Source of the DNA: an uncultured bacterium
GTDB taxonomy: Bacteria > Verrucomicrobiota > Lentisphaeria > Oligosphaerales > Oligosphaeraceae
DNA: 14,811 nt
Assembly (NCBI GenBank): GCA_902783355.1
Contig: CACZQQ010000132.1
Location: 1 to 14,811 of the forward strand
Reading direction: 5' to 3'
Shown: one piece after another, positions 1-6,557 of the stretch
Position numbering within the stretch: position 1 is the stretch's first letter
How the letters are laid out: every line of letters begins with the position of its first letter
Made by a program: the position numbers and the translations under genes
The notes under the pieces: generated by a model
Told to the model about the DNA's origin: nothing
The model's input: the letters and a program-made list of their open reading frames with translations, nothing else
The model's database searches: none

Positions 1-1
1 C

Positions 2-199
2 GACGACCGTCCCCCGCGCCGCGAGCACTACGACCGCCCCGAAGGCAGCTTCGGCGGCGGATACCGCGACCGCGACCGCGACGACCGTCCCCCGCGCCGC
101 GAGCACTACGACCGCCCCGAGGGCGGCTTCGGCGGCGGATACCGCGACCGCGACCGCGGCGACCGCCCACCGCGCCGCGAGCACTACGACAGCCCTGGG
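2..199 (+). repeat. 78-bp in-frame tandem repeat (2.5 copies visible)
   Basis: Copy 1 spans 2-79, copy 2 spans 80-157 and a partial copy 3 spans 158 to about 199. Copies 1 and 2 differ at only two of 78 bases (GAA/GAG and AGC/GGC codons). Copy 3 has about six differences in its first 42 bases before it diverges. The 78-bp period keeps the reading frame and encodes 26 residues. The array runs off the left edge, so its total copy number is unknown. Confidence 0.9.
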
Positions 200-391
200 C
201 GCGAGGCCTCCTATCGCCATCGCGAATATGAAGGGGAGGCGCCCGCGCGCAAGAAGGCGCCCGTGACGCTGCCCGACATGAGCAAGCCGCTGCCGCTGAA
301 CCCCGACGGCACGCCCAAGCTGAACCGCAAGCAGCGCCGCCTGCTGAAATTCGGCCCGCCGCGCAGCGACTCGGACGCCCCGCAGCAGTAA
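2..391 (+). CDS. Unidentified protein, C-terminal part, Arg/Asp/Gly-rich repeats
   Basis: This is the last 129 codons of a gene that begins before the window; the frame is fixed by a TAA stop at 389-391. The visible part starts with 26-residue repeats of the form DDRPPRREHYDRPEGSFGGGY-RDRDR, two whole copies and one partial, and then passes into a non-repeated basic tail (KKAPVTLPDMSKPLPL, then LNRKQRRLLKFGPP). Alternating Arg-Asp stretches mixed with FGGGY resemble the disordered RGG-type tails of RNA-binding proteins such as DEAD-box helicases or some pseudouridine synthases. No catalytic domain is visible, so no function is assigned. The stop lies 6 bp before murE, so the two genes are probably co-transcribed. 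Coding status is well supported by the open frame, codon-periodic repeats and clean stop; identity is not. Confidence 0.75.
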   Translation, partial: DDRPPRREHYDRPEGSFGGGYRDRDRDDRPPRREHYDRPEGGFGGGYRDRDRGDRPPRREHYDSPGREASYRHREYEGEAPARKKAPVTLPDMSKPLPLNPDGTPKLNRKQRRLLKFGPPRSDSDAPQQ

Positions 392-397
392 CCCCCC

Positions 398-1825
398 ATG
401 GAGCTGCGGCGGCTTTTCCAGATACTCCTGCCCTGGCTGGCCGACATGGCCGCCTCCCCCCTGCCGGATTTGCAGCTGGCGGGGGCCACGGAGGATTCGC
501 GGCAGGTGCGTCCTGGAATGCTCTTCTGCGCCATCAAAGGCGCGGTCACGGACGGCAACCGCTTCATTCCGCAGGCCGAGGCCGCAGGCGCGGCCGCCAT
601 CCTGAGCGATGCGGAGAACGTCGCCACGCGCCTGCCTGTCCTGCGTGTGAAGCCCGGCTGCGGCTACCAGGCGGTCGCGCGCGTCGCCGCCGCCTTCGCG
701 GGAAATCCCGCGGACAGGCTCCACCTCTATGGCATCACAGGCACCTGCGGCAAAAGCACGACAGCCTATCTCCTGCGCGACATCTTCCGCAAGGCCGGCT
801 ACAGGACGGGCATGATCGGCACCGTCGTCTATGACACGGGCGTGCGCGAGATTCCCGCCGACCGCACCACGCCCACGCCCTTCCTCCTCCAGACGCTGCT
901 CTCAGAGATGGCCGCCCACGGCGTCACCCATGTCGTCGCGGAGGTCTCCAGCGCCGCCCTCGACCAGGAGCGCTTCGGCGACGCGCGCTTCGACGGCGCC
1001 CTCTTCACCAACTTCTCCCGCGACCATCTGGACTACCATGGCACCATGGAAGCCTATTTCCAGGCCAAGCGGAAACTCTTCACCGACTGCCTGAAGCCAG
1101 AGGCCACGGCGGTCGTCAACACGGACGACGCCTATGGCGCGCGGCTGGCGGCGGAACTGGCGCCGCAGGGCGTCCGCGTCGCCGCCGTCTCGCTGGCGAC
1201 ACGCGGCGAGGATGGCTTCCCGACGGCGCTGGCTGGGGAGTTCAACCGATACAATGCCGCCATGGCCGGACGCATGGCCCTGGAGGCCGGCGTGGCCGAG
1301 GCCGTCGTCCGCGCGGCGCTGCTTGAATCGCGCGGCGCGCCTGGCCGTATGCAGCAAATATCTTGCCCTCAAGGAGTTACAGCCTTCATTGACTATGCGC
1401 ATACGCCCGAGGAGATTGCGAAGGTGCTCTCCGCCCTGCGGCCGCTGTGCCACGGGCGCCTGGCCATTCTCTTCGGCTGCGGCGGCGACCGCGACCGCGG
1501 CAAGCGCCCCCAGATGGCGGCGGCCGCCGCCGAAGGCGCCGACCTCCTGTGGCTGACGAGCGACAATCCGCGCACGGAGGATCCGCTGGCCATCATCGCC
1601 GACATGCGCGCGGGACTTCCCGCAGGCCGCGGCGGCGTGGCCGTGCAGCCGGACCGCCGCCTGGCCGTCCGCGAGGCGCTGGCCGCCCTGAAGGAAGGCG
1701 ACTATCTAGTCATTGCGGGCAAGGGACATGAGGACTATCAGGAAATCAACCACGTGAAGCATCCGATGACCGACAAGGGGCTTCTGGAGGAGGCCATTGC
1801 CGCGCTGTCGGAGGAGGACGCATGA
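398..1825 (+). CDS. murE: UDP-N-acetylmuramoyl-tripeptide synthetase (meso-DAP-adding)
   Basis: MurE adds meso-diaminopimelate to UDP-MurNAc-L-Ala-D-Glu in the cytoplasm during peptidoglycan precursor synthesis, using ATP. The 475-residue product shows the Mur ligase domains in order. The N-terminal UDP-binding domain has TEDSRQVRPG near residue 31. The ATP-binding middle domain has the P-loop GITGTCGKST (112-121), TTPTP (157-161) and YHGTMEAYFQAKRKL, whose K224 matches the carbamylated lysine. The C-terminal domain begins at DYAHTPEE (about 332) and carries GCGGDRDRGKRP, the DAP-specificity motif DNPR (389-392) and GKGHEDYQ (441-448). Compared with my recollection of E. coli MurE (495 residues), about 25 residues are missing between NTDD (241) and GEFN (280). 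No Shine-Dalgarno is visible before the ATG, which lies 6 bp after the upstream stop, and the end overlaps the next gene by 4 bp. Confidence 0.96.
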   Translation: MELRRLFQILLPWLADMAASPLPDLQLAGATEDSRQVRPGMLFCAIKGAVTDGNRFIPQAEAAGAAAILSDAENVATRLPVLRVKPGCGYQAVARVAAAFAGNPADRLHLYGITGTCGKSTTAYLLRDIFRKAGYRTGMIGTVVYDTGVREIPADRTTPTPFLLQTLLSEMAAHGVTHVVAEVSSAALDQERFGDARFDGALFTNFSRDHLDYHGTMEAYFQAKRKLFTDCLKPEATAVVNTDDAYGARLAAELAPQGVRVAAVSLATRGEDGFPTALAGEFNRYNAAMAGRMALEAGVAEAVVRAALLESRGAPGRMQQISCPQGVTAFIDYAHTPEEIAKVLSALRPLCHGRLAILFGCGGDRDRGKRPQMAAAAAEGADLLWLTSDNPRTEDPLAIIADMRAGLPAGRGGVAVQPDRRLAVREALAALKEGDYLVIAGKGHEDYQEINHVKHPMTDKGLLEEAIAALSEEDA

Positions 1826-2319
1826 TGGCTGAGCACGCGGAACCGCAGGTCAAGACCAACGTGCTGCGTCTTCTGGAAGGCGCCGCAATCCCCTTCCGCT
1901 GGTTTGAATACGATGTCTCGGACGGCAAGATCGACGCGGTGAGCATCTCCGCGAAGATCAACGAACCGCCCGACCAGGTCTTCAAGACGCTTGTGGCGCA
2001 GGGGCCAAAGCGCGACCATTTCGTCTTCGTCATCCCCGCGCCCGCCAGCCTCGACCTGAAGAAGGCCGCACGCGCCGCCGGACAGAAGTCCATCGAGATG
2101 ATTCCACAGAAGGAACTCCTGCCCCTGACCGGCTACATCCACGGCGGCTGCTCGCCCATCGGCCAGAAGAAGCTCTTCCCCACCTTCATCGACGAGACCG
2201 CGCAGCTCTACGACCACATCTGCGTCTCCGGCGGCCGCGTCGGCCTCAACATCGCCATCGACCCAGAACGCCTCCGCGCCTTCGTCCAGGCCCAATACGC
2301 CGACCTGACCGTCGTGTGA
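1822..2319 (+). CDS. ybaK: Cys-tRNA(Pro) deacylase, YbaK/EbsC family
   Basis: Members of this family hydrolyse cysteine wrongly attached to tRNA(Pro), working in trans with prolyl-tRNA synthetase in the cytoplasm. The 165-residue product is close to the usual length of about 160. It shows the family pattern: KTNVLRLLEGAAIPF near the start, VFKTLV with the conserved lysine (K55), TGYIHGGCSPIGQKK (103-117), and ICVSGGRVGLNIAIDPERL near the end. The start codon ATG overlaps the murE stop as ATGA; an adjacent second ATG at 1825 could also be used. The overlap suggests translational coupling with murE, although the two functions have no known direct link. A prolyl-tRNA editing protein of the ProX type is the main alternative, but the spacing of the GGCSPIG motif favours YbaK. 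Confidence 0.92.
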   Translation: MMAEHAEPQVKTNVLRLLEGAAIPFRWFEYDVSDGKIDAVSISAKINEPPDQVFKTLVAQGPKRDHFVFVIPAPASLDLKKAARAAGQKSIEMIPQKELLPLTGYIHGGCSPIGQKKLFPTFIDETAQLYDHICVSGGRVGLNIAIDPERLRAFVQAQYADLTVV

Positions 2320-2347
2320 CCCGGCGCTTCGGCGCGGCACAGGTCAC
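2316..2347. terminator. Two-part hairpin between convergent stop codons
   Basis: An outer stem GTGACC (2316-2321) pairs with GGTCAC (2342-2347), and inside it GCGC-TTCG-GCGC (2324-2335) forms a stable tetraloop hairpin. The structure includes the stop codons of both converging genes, so it could work as a bidirectional terminator. There is no T-tract on either side, so intrinsic termination is uncertain. Confidence 0.4.
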
Positions 2348-2730
2348 TGAGGCGACTTCTCTGCCGCCGCGGCAGTCGGCGGCTCGGCGCCCTCTTTCGG
2401 CCGTGCAGGATGGTTCAGCAGGCTTGTCATCAGGATGCCGACGAGAATCAGCACGAGGCCGGCCGTCGCGGCGGACGACAGCGGCTCGCGGTAGACGAGG
2501 CGCATGACGACCTGGTTCAGCAGGAAGGTGCCCCCCGTCCCCACCGCGATCACGGCGGCGGCCGGCATGGCGCGATACATGCCCAGCATGAAGAGGATGC
2601 TTGTCATGCCGACGGCGTTGCCCAGCGCAAAGCCCCACCAGTAGTGGCTCGGCGCGAGGCTCCCCCACTTGAAGAACAGGTTGGCGACGACTTGAAACAA
2701 CAGGAACATCCCGATGTGGAACCAGACCAT
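2344..2730 (-). CDS. SMR/DMT-like four-helix membrane protein lacking the key glutamate
   Basis: The start at 2730 is chosen over the longer reading from 2793 because AAGGAG lies 7 bases before this ATG on the minus strand. The 128-residue product has four hydrophobic segments (about 3-20, 31-51, 55-78 and 84-105) and a short Pro/Ala/Glu-rich cytoplasmic-type tail. This is the layout of small multidrug resistance proteins. From memory, the third and fourth helices align with EmrE without gaps (MPAAAVIAVGTGG... against IPTGIAYAIWSGVG...). The first helix (FLLFQVVANLFFKWGS) aligns with EmrE ILAEVIGTTLMKFSEG, which places Gln13 where EmrE has the essential Glu14. The EmrE Trp63 position is Gly. 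Proton-coupled drug export is therefore doubtful, and the substrate is unknown. It could instead be a small EamA-like or ArnE/ArnF-like protein. It stands alone, converging on ybaK and diverging from the ABC-F gene. Confidence 0.8.
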   Translation of the reverse strand: MVWFHIGMFLLFQVVANLFFKWGSLAPSHYWWGFALGNAVGMTSILFMLGMYRAMPAAAVIAVGTGGTFLLNQVVMRLVYREPLSSAATAGLVLILVGILMTSLLNHPARPKEGAEPPTAAAAEKSPQ

Positions 2731-2787
2731 CCTTTCACTCCTTTTCCTGCAGAAGCCCCGCGGCGCGGCGGGGACCCAGGGCCCGTT

Positions 2788-2813
2788 TGTCAAAAGGGCG
2801 GCCTCCGCCGCCC
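2788..2813 (-). promoter_or_regulatory. Hairpin plus TTTT and a TTGACA box upstream of the SMR-like gene
   Basis: GGGCGGC (2796-2802) and GCCGCCC (2807-2813) form a perfect 7-bp stem with a 4-base loop. Read on the minus strand, the stem is followed directly by TTTTGACA, which is both a short T-run and a perfect -35 hexamer (2793-2788). No -10 box is found at the expected spacing, because the sequence there is GC-only. The element could be a weak intrinsic terminator reading out of the ABC-F promoter region, or part of the SMR gene promoter. The evidence does not decide between them. Confidence 0.3.
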
Positions 2814-2824
2814 GCGATGGAAGA

Positions 2825-2833
2825 TACTATAAC
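2825..2833 (+). promoter_or_regulatory. Possible -10 box for the ABC-F gene
   Basis: TACTATAAC contains TATAAC (2828-2833), five of six matches to TATAAT, in an otherwise GC-rich stretch 17 bases before the ABC-F start codon. No convincing -35 box is present at 16-18 bp spacing. If used, the 5' leader would be very short. Confidence 0.3.
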
Positions 2834-2850
2834 ATCTCTGGCGGCCACGC

Positions 2851-4908
2851 ATGATCCAGTACATCAACGTCAGCAAGAACTACGGGCGGCAGCAGGTCAT
2901 CGTGGAGGCGAACTTCGCCATCCACGACGGCGAGCGCGTCGGCTTCGTCGGCCCCAACGGCGCCGGCAAGTCCACGCTGCTGGAGATGCTCTCGGGCCGC
3001 GTCAAGCCCGACCACGGCGAATGCAGCCTGCCCGGCAGCCTGCGCTTCGGCTATGTCCGACAGCAGCTGGACGCATACGCCGTGCGTTCGTCGCTGCTGG
3101 ACTATGTGGAGGCCGGCCATGCGGAGATCAGCCGGATCGTGGCGGAGCAGGAGGAGATCGAAGAGCGCCTGAAGGAGCCCTCCTGCGATGGCGACAGCCA
3201 GGAGAAGCTGCTGAAGCGCCTCGGCGACCTGCAAAGCCGTTTCGAACAGCTGGGCGGCTACGAGATCCGCAGCCGCGCGGAGGCGACCCTCTCCGGCCTC
3301 GGCTTCCCCGAGGAGCGCTTCGGCGACCCCTTCCGCAGCTTCTCCGGCGGCTGGCAGATCCGCGCCGAACTCTCCCGCATCCTTGTCTCAGACCCCGACA
3401 TCCTCGCGCTGGACGAGCCAACCAACTACCTCGATGTCCCAGCCGTCGAATGGCTGCGCGACTATCTGCGCTCCTTCCCCGGAACCCTCCTCCTCGTCTC
3501 CCACGACCGCTATCTGCTCAACGCGCTGACCAACGTCACGCTGGAGGTCATGGGCGGCCATGTGACGCGCTACTCCGGCAACTACGCGCAGTATCTGCAG
3601 GCGCGCGTGAACCGCCACGAACAGCTGATCGCGCTCAAGCGCAACGTGGACCGCAAGAAGGAGCAGCTCGAGAAGTTCATCGAGCGCTTCCGCTACAAGG
3701 CCACCAAGGCCAACCAGGCGCAGAGCAAGCAGAAGCAGCTCGACAAGCTGGAGGACGTGGAGGTCCAGTCCATCACCGTCCACGGCCCGCGCATCCGCCT
3801 GCCGCAGCCGCCGCGCTCCGGCGACGAGGTGCTCCGCCTGGAGAACCTCTCCTTCTCCTACGACGGCCTGCATGACGTCATCTCGCACTACGACCTGCGG
3901 CTGGAGCGCGGCCAGCGCGTGGCCATCGTCGGCCTCAACGGCATGGGCAAGACCACGCTCATGCGCCTCATGGCGGGGCGGCTGACGCCCCGCGAGGGCC
4001 GCGTCGTCGTCGGCTCGAACGTGCAGCCAGGCTACCAGGCGCAGGACTACGCCGAGACGATGGATCCCGACGCCACCGTCTACGAGACCGCCAAGTCATA
4101 CGCCTCCGAGCGCACCGAGGCCGACATCCGCGAGCTTCTGGGCGGCTTCGGCTTCTCCGGCGAGGCCATCGACAAGCGCGTGCAGGTGCTCTCCGGCGGC
4201 GAAAAGGTCCGTCTGGGGCTGGCGCGCCTCCTCCTGAAACCACTCAATTTCCTCATGCTGGACGAGCCGACCACGCATCTGGACATCCATTGCCGCGAGG
4301 CGCTCCAGGAGGCGCTGGCCAGCTGGCCGGGCACCATCGTCCTGGTCAGCCACGACATCGAGTTCGTGCGCGGCGTCGCCAACGCCATCCTCTACATGGA
4401 GCCGGGCAAGATCACACGCTTCTACGGCGGATACGACTATTTCCGCGAGAAGCTGCTGGCGCGTCAGGCGGCCGAAGCGCAGGCGAAGGCCACTGCAACG
4501 GCACCGTCATCTTCAAAGCAACATATTGCACCGAAAGAAGTCAAGACACAAGGCAAGCCGGTTGCCGACGAAGCCGCCGCGCCGTTGAACGGCCGCGAAA
4601 TGCGGCGTGCGGAATCGCAGTTGCGCCAACAGTTCGGCAAGCTGAAGCGCCCCCACGAGGAGGTTGTCACGCAGATGGAGGACCTCATCTCGAAACTGGA
4701 GGCCGAGCAGGCCGACATCTACGCGAAGCTCAACGACCCCGCGCAGGCCGCCACCGCCGACTTCGAAGCCCTCAACAAGCGCCTCGCCGCCATCGCCAAG
4801 GAGTCCGAGGACGCCACGTGGAAATGGGAGGCCGCCTCCACGGAAGTGGAAAAGCTGGAGACGGAACTGAAGATGCGCCTCGACGACTTGAAGGCCGGCA
4901 AAGGTTAG
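2851..4908 (+). CDS. ABC-F family ATPase (YheS/Uup-like)
   Basis: The 685-residue soluble protein has two fused ABC ATPase domains and no membrane segment, which is the ABC-F plan. These proteins bind the ribosomal E site and influence elongation, ribosome assembly or antibiotic protection. Domain 1 has Walker A GPNGAGKST (34-42), signature FSGGWQIR (164-171), Walker B with DEPTNYLD (188-195) and SHDRYLL (217-223). The linker, with KKEQLEKFIERFRYKATKA at about 269-287, is the P-site tRNA interaction region. Domain 2 has Walker A GLNGMGKTT (361-369), LSGGEKVRLGLARLL (447-461), DEPTTHLD (471-478) and SHD (500-502). Residues 540-685 form a charged linker and a predicted coiled-coil hairpin. Both catalytic glutamates are present. 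The linker after domain 2 (codons 551-567) is unusually AT-rich. The exact subfamily cannot be fixed by eye; an antibiotic-resistance role is not indicated. Confidence 0.93.
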   Translation: MIQYINVSKNYGRQQVIVEANFAIHDGERVGFVGPNGAGKSTLLEMLSGRVKPDHGECSLPGSLRFGYVRQQLDAYAVRSSLLDYVEAGHAEISRIVAEQEEIEERLKEPSCDGDSQEKLLKRLGDLQSRFEQLGGYEIRSRAEATLSGLGFPEERFGDPFRSFSGGWQIRAELSRILVSDPDILALDEPTNYLDVPAVEWLRDYLRSFPGTLLLVSHDRYLLNALTNVTLEVMGGHVTRYSGNYAQYLQARVNRHEQLIALKRNVDRKKEQLEKFIERFRYKATKANQAQSKQKQLDKLEDVEVQSITVHGPRIRLPQPPRSGDEVLRLENLSFSYDGLHDVISHYDLRLERGQRVAIVGLNGMGKTTLMRLMAGRLTPREGRVVVGSNVQPGYQAQDYAETMDPDATVYETAKSYASERTEADIRELLGGFGFSGEAIDKRVQVLSGGEKVRLGLARLLLKPLNFLMLDEPTTHLDIHCREALQEALASWPGTIVLVSHDIEFVRGVANAILYMEPGKITRFYGGYDYFREKLLARQAAEAQAKATATAPSSSKQHIAPKEVKTQGKPVADEAAAPLNGREMRRAESQLRQQFGKLKRPHEEVVTQMEDLISKLEAEQADIYAKLNDPAQAATADFEALNKRLAAIAKESEDATWKWEAASTEVEKLETELKMRLDDLKAGKG

Positions 4909-4966
4909 AGAAAAGACGAAACTTTTTGCACGCAATTATATTCCATAGACAACGCCACCTGCAAAG

Positions 4967-5062
4967 TGTTTGAATTCGGACGAATTCGGATACAAGAATG
5001 TGTGAATTTGAATAAATTCAGATACTAAAGTGTGCGAATTTTAACGAATTCGCACATTTTCC
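4967..5062. repeat. Three 32-bp imperfect tandem repeats with GAATTY-N4-RAATTC dyads
   Basis: Three units follow each other at an exact 32-bp period: 4967-4998, 4999-5030 and 5031-5062. Each holds a 16-bp dyad at the same offset: GAATTCGGACGAATTC (4972-4987), GAATTTGAATAAATTC (5004-5019) and GAATTTTAACGAATTC (5036-5051). Each unit starts TGTNN, and units 1 and 2 also share GATAC after the dyad. The stretch is strongly AT-rich against its surroundings. It lies between two converging genes. Period and dyad are seen directly; the function is unknown. Confidence 0.8.
5031..5060. terminator. Intrinsic-terminator-like hairpin after the ABC-F gene
   Basis: TGTGCGAATT (5031-5040) and AATTCGCACA (5047-5056) form a perfect 10-bp stem with a 6-base loop, followed on the plus strand by TTTT (5057-5060). 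This is the third 32-bp repeat unit. It lies about 120 bases after the ABC-F stop. On the minus strand the stem is followed by CTTTAG, a weaker T-run, so it mainly suits rightward termination. Confidence 0.5.
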
Positions 5063-5118
5063 ACTTGAAATCCTCCTGTCGGCGTGAGGTTATCGGGATA
5101 TTAGCTTCCGCATCTCGT

Positions 5119-5137
5119 GTGTCGCGTGTCGCATGTC
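5119..5137. repeat. Short 7-bp tandem repeat GTGTCGC
   Basis: GTGTCGC occurs twice in a row (5119-5125 and 5126-5132), followed by a partial ATGTC copy. It lies in the non-coding stretch just beyond the end of the methyltransferase gene. It is too short to be given a role. Confidence 0.4.
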
Positions 5138-5163
5138 AAAGAGGCTCCATCCCGTATTGCCGC

Positions 5164-6081
5164 CTAGGGCGCCCTGAAGAGCGCGTTGCGCCATCCGGGC
5201 TGGAGGCAATGCAGGCCAGAGCCAGCCAGCTCCTGCAGAACCGCTTCCACGGCGGGGCGGCGCCCCTCGTGGAAGGCGTTGGCCAGGGCCACGAGACCGT
5301 CCGGCGCAAGAAGCGCGCGGACGTTTTCCGCAAAGCGTCGGATTTGCATGGGTGAAGAGAGGAACCGCCCGCCAGCCAGGCCATTGCATAGGATTATGTC
5401 AAACTGTCCGGCGCATTTGAACTCGATGGCGTCGCCCCTCTGGAAGACGACTTGCGGCAAGGCAGGAAAGGCCTGCAGCGCCCTTTCGCGGCGAGCGTCA
5501 TGCGGAAGGCGGCGGTTCGTCGCCATCCAGACCTCCAATGGCTCGATGGTGACGCCCACGGCCTCGCGGGCCTGCAGAACAGAGGCGGCTTCCAGGAGCC
5601 CCAGCCCGACGCCGCAACCTAGGTCAAGCAGTCTGCCGCCCAAATGAATATTAGATGTAACTTGTTGCAATTGAATTGGATATCTTCCTTGCAACGTCCC
5701 ATAGCGGGGCGGATCGGCACAGGCACAGAAGAAGGGCAGGAGCCCCTCCGGAGTCAGACGGATTCTTCCCGCAAAGGCGGGAATCTCCTCCCAGAGGTCG
5801 GTGATATTCTCAAGCGCGCCACGCGCCAGCACAGCGGGCAGCCAGTCGGGCGCGGGCAGGAAGGCGTCCCCCAGAGCCGCCAGCGAGGTGCGGACCTCCT
5901 CCCACGGCAGGAAGGTCTCCAGACGATGGCGCACCTCCGGCGGGACAATCATGCGGGGCGTCCACTGGACGCCGGCGCGGGCGTACCAGTTGTCAAGCCA
6001 TGCGCCGACGCGCCGGTTGTGGCGTTCAAGCGCCTCCAGCACGGCGGGAGCGCGGCAGCCCGCGTCGGGAAGCCACGTCAC
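5164..6081 (-). CDS. Class I SAM-dependent methyltransferase, substrate unknown
   Basis: The 305-residue product has a helical N-terminal region of about 145 residues, followed by a Rossmann methyltransferase core. The core carries motif I LLDLGCGVGLG (151-161), an acidic post-I position in GVTIEPLEVWMA (E180), GDAIEF (216-221, motif II region) and FDIILCNGLAGG (227-238, motif IV region). Then come a helix and DGLVALANAFHEG, a typical motif VI strand. Cofactor binding is therefore well supported. The N-terminal region is unfamiliar to me and probably selects the substrate. The start is a GTG at 6081-6079, inside a 4-bp GTGA overlap with the lipoprotein stop, which indicates translational coupling. 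Codons 131-147, between the two regions, form a sharply AT-rich patch (14 G/C in 50 bases). Small-molecule, protein and RNA substrates are all possible. Confidence 0.85.
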   Translation of the reverse strand: MTWLPDAGCRAPAVLEALERHNRRVGAWLDNWYARAGVQWTPRMIVPPEVRHRLETFLPWEEVRTSLAALGDAFLPAPDWLPAVLARGALENITDLWEEIPAFAGRIRLTPEGLLPFFCACADPPRYGTLQGRYPIQLQQVTSNIHLGGRLLDLGCGVGLGLLEAASVLQAREAVGVTIEPLEVWMATNRRLPHDARRERALQAFPALPQVVFQRGDAIEFKCAGQFDIILCNGLAGGRFLSSPMQIRRFAENVRALLAPDGLVALANAFHEGRRPAVEAVLQELAGSGLHCLQPGWRNALFRAP

Positions 6082-6545
6082 GGCGCGTTTCCCGCAGGCG
6101 TGCGAGGCGGCAGCACGCGGCCGCCCGTCACGTATTCGCGCCCCTCCAGATCGCTCTGGCCGCCTTTCAGCGCCCTGTGGAAGAGCAGGATGCCGCCGGA
6201 GGGAGTCGCCACAAGGACGATGCGGTCGATGGCGCTGCCGGGGCAGCGGTGCGCGTCGATTTCGCCGTAGCCGTAGTTGGCGAGGCCGCGGCAGAGCGTG
6301 CGGATTTCCGCCATGGGCATGTCGAGGCGCGCGAGTTCATCCCAGAGGCCGGCCTCGTGCAGGACGCGGACGACCTCCTCGGGAGCCACCTCCAGACGCG
6401 GCAGGTTGCGCAGCAGCTCGCCCCTGACCATGGTGGGCACCATGTAGGCCACGGGGAAGGAGGGCGGGCGGTAGCCCGTGGCGCATCCCGCCAGCAAGAG
6501 CGCAAGCGCAAGAGCCAGGGCCAGAATGGAAAAGAGCCTTTTCAT
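6078..6545 (-). CDS. Hypothetical small lipoprotein
   Basis: The 155-residue product begins MKRLFSILALALALALLLAG and then Cys21: two basic residues, a hydrophobic core and a lipobox LAGC. It is a signal-peptidase II lipoprotein precursor. Ala follows the cysteine, which by the E. coli +2 rule favours the outer membrane. The mature part has no family I recognise. It holds a predicted helical stretch (LEVAPEEVVRVLHEAGLWDE), one further cysteine in AHRCPGSAIDRIV and a beta-like segment VLVATPSGGILLFHRAL. The gene starts 12 bp after fhs ends and overlaps the methyltransferase by 4 bp, so it is the middle gene of a probable three-gene operon. No Shine-Dalgarno is evident. Confidence 0.82.
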   Translation of the reverse strand: MKRLFSILALALALALLLAGCATGYRPPSFPVAYMVPTMVRGELLRNLPRLEVAPEEVVRVLHEAGLWDELARLDMPMAEIRTLCRGLANYGYGEIDAHRCPGSAIDRIVLVATPSGGILLFHRALKGGQSDLEGREYVTGGRVLPPRTPAGNAP

Positions 6546-6557
6546 GGTGGCTGACCG

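Noticed and set aside
2731..2793. Longer start for the SMR-like protein at 2793.
   Set aside because: The 21 extra residues are Pro/Arg-rich and would precede the first helix, while AAGGAG is well placed for the ATG at 2730.
2787..3875. Overlapping 362-codon frame in another phase of the ABC-F gene.
   Set aside because: It gives Arg/Pro/Ala-rich nonsense while the other frame carries every ABC motif.
4967..5062. Small CRISPR array.
   Set aside because: The 32-bp units follow each other with no unique spacers and no cas gene is present.
5020..5078. Minus-strand AGGAGG (5077-5072) followed by tiny frames: a GTG frame of 7 codons and an ATG frame of 10 codons beginning at 5057.
   Set aside because: The frames are very short, lie over the 32-bp repeats and show no codon pattern; the AGGAGG match may be chance.
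5032..5355. Plus-strand frame of 107 codons after the ABC-F gene.
   Set aside because: It begins in the repeats and then runs antisense to the methyltransferase gene; there is no family resemblance.
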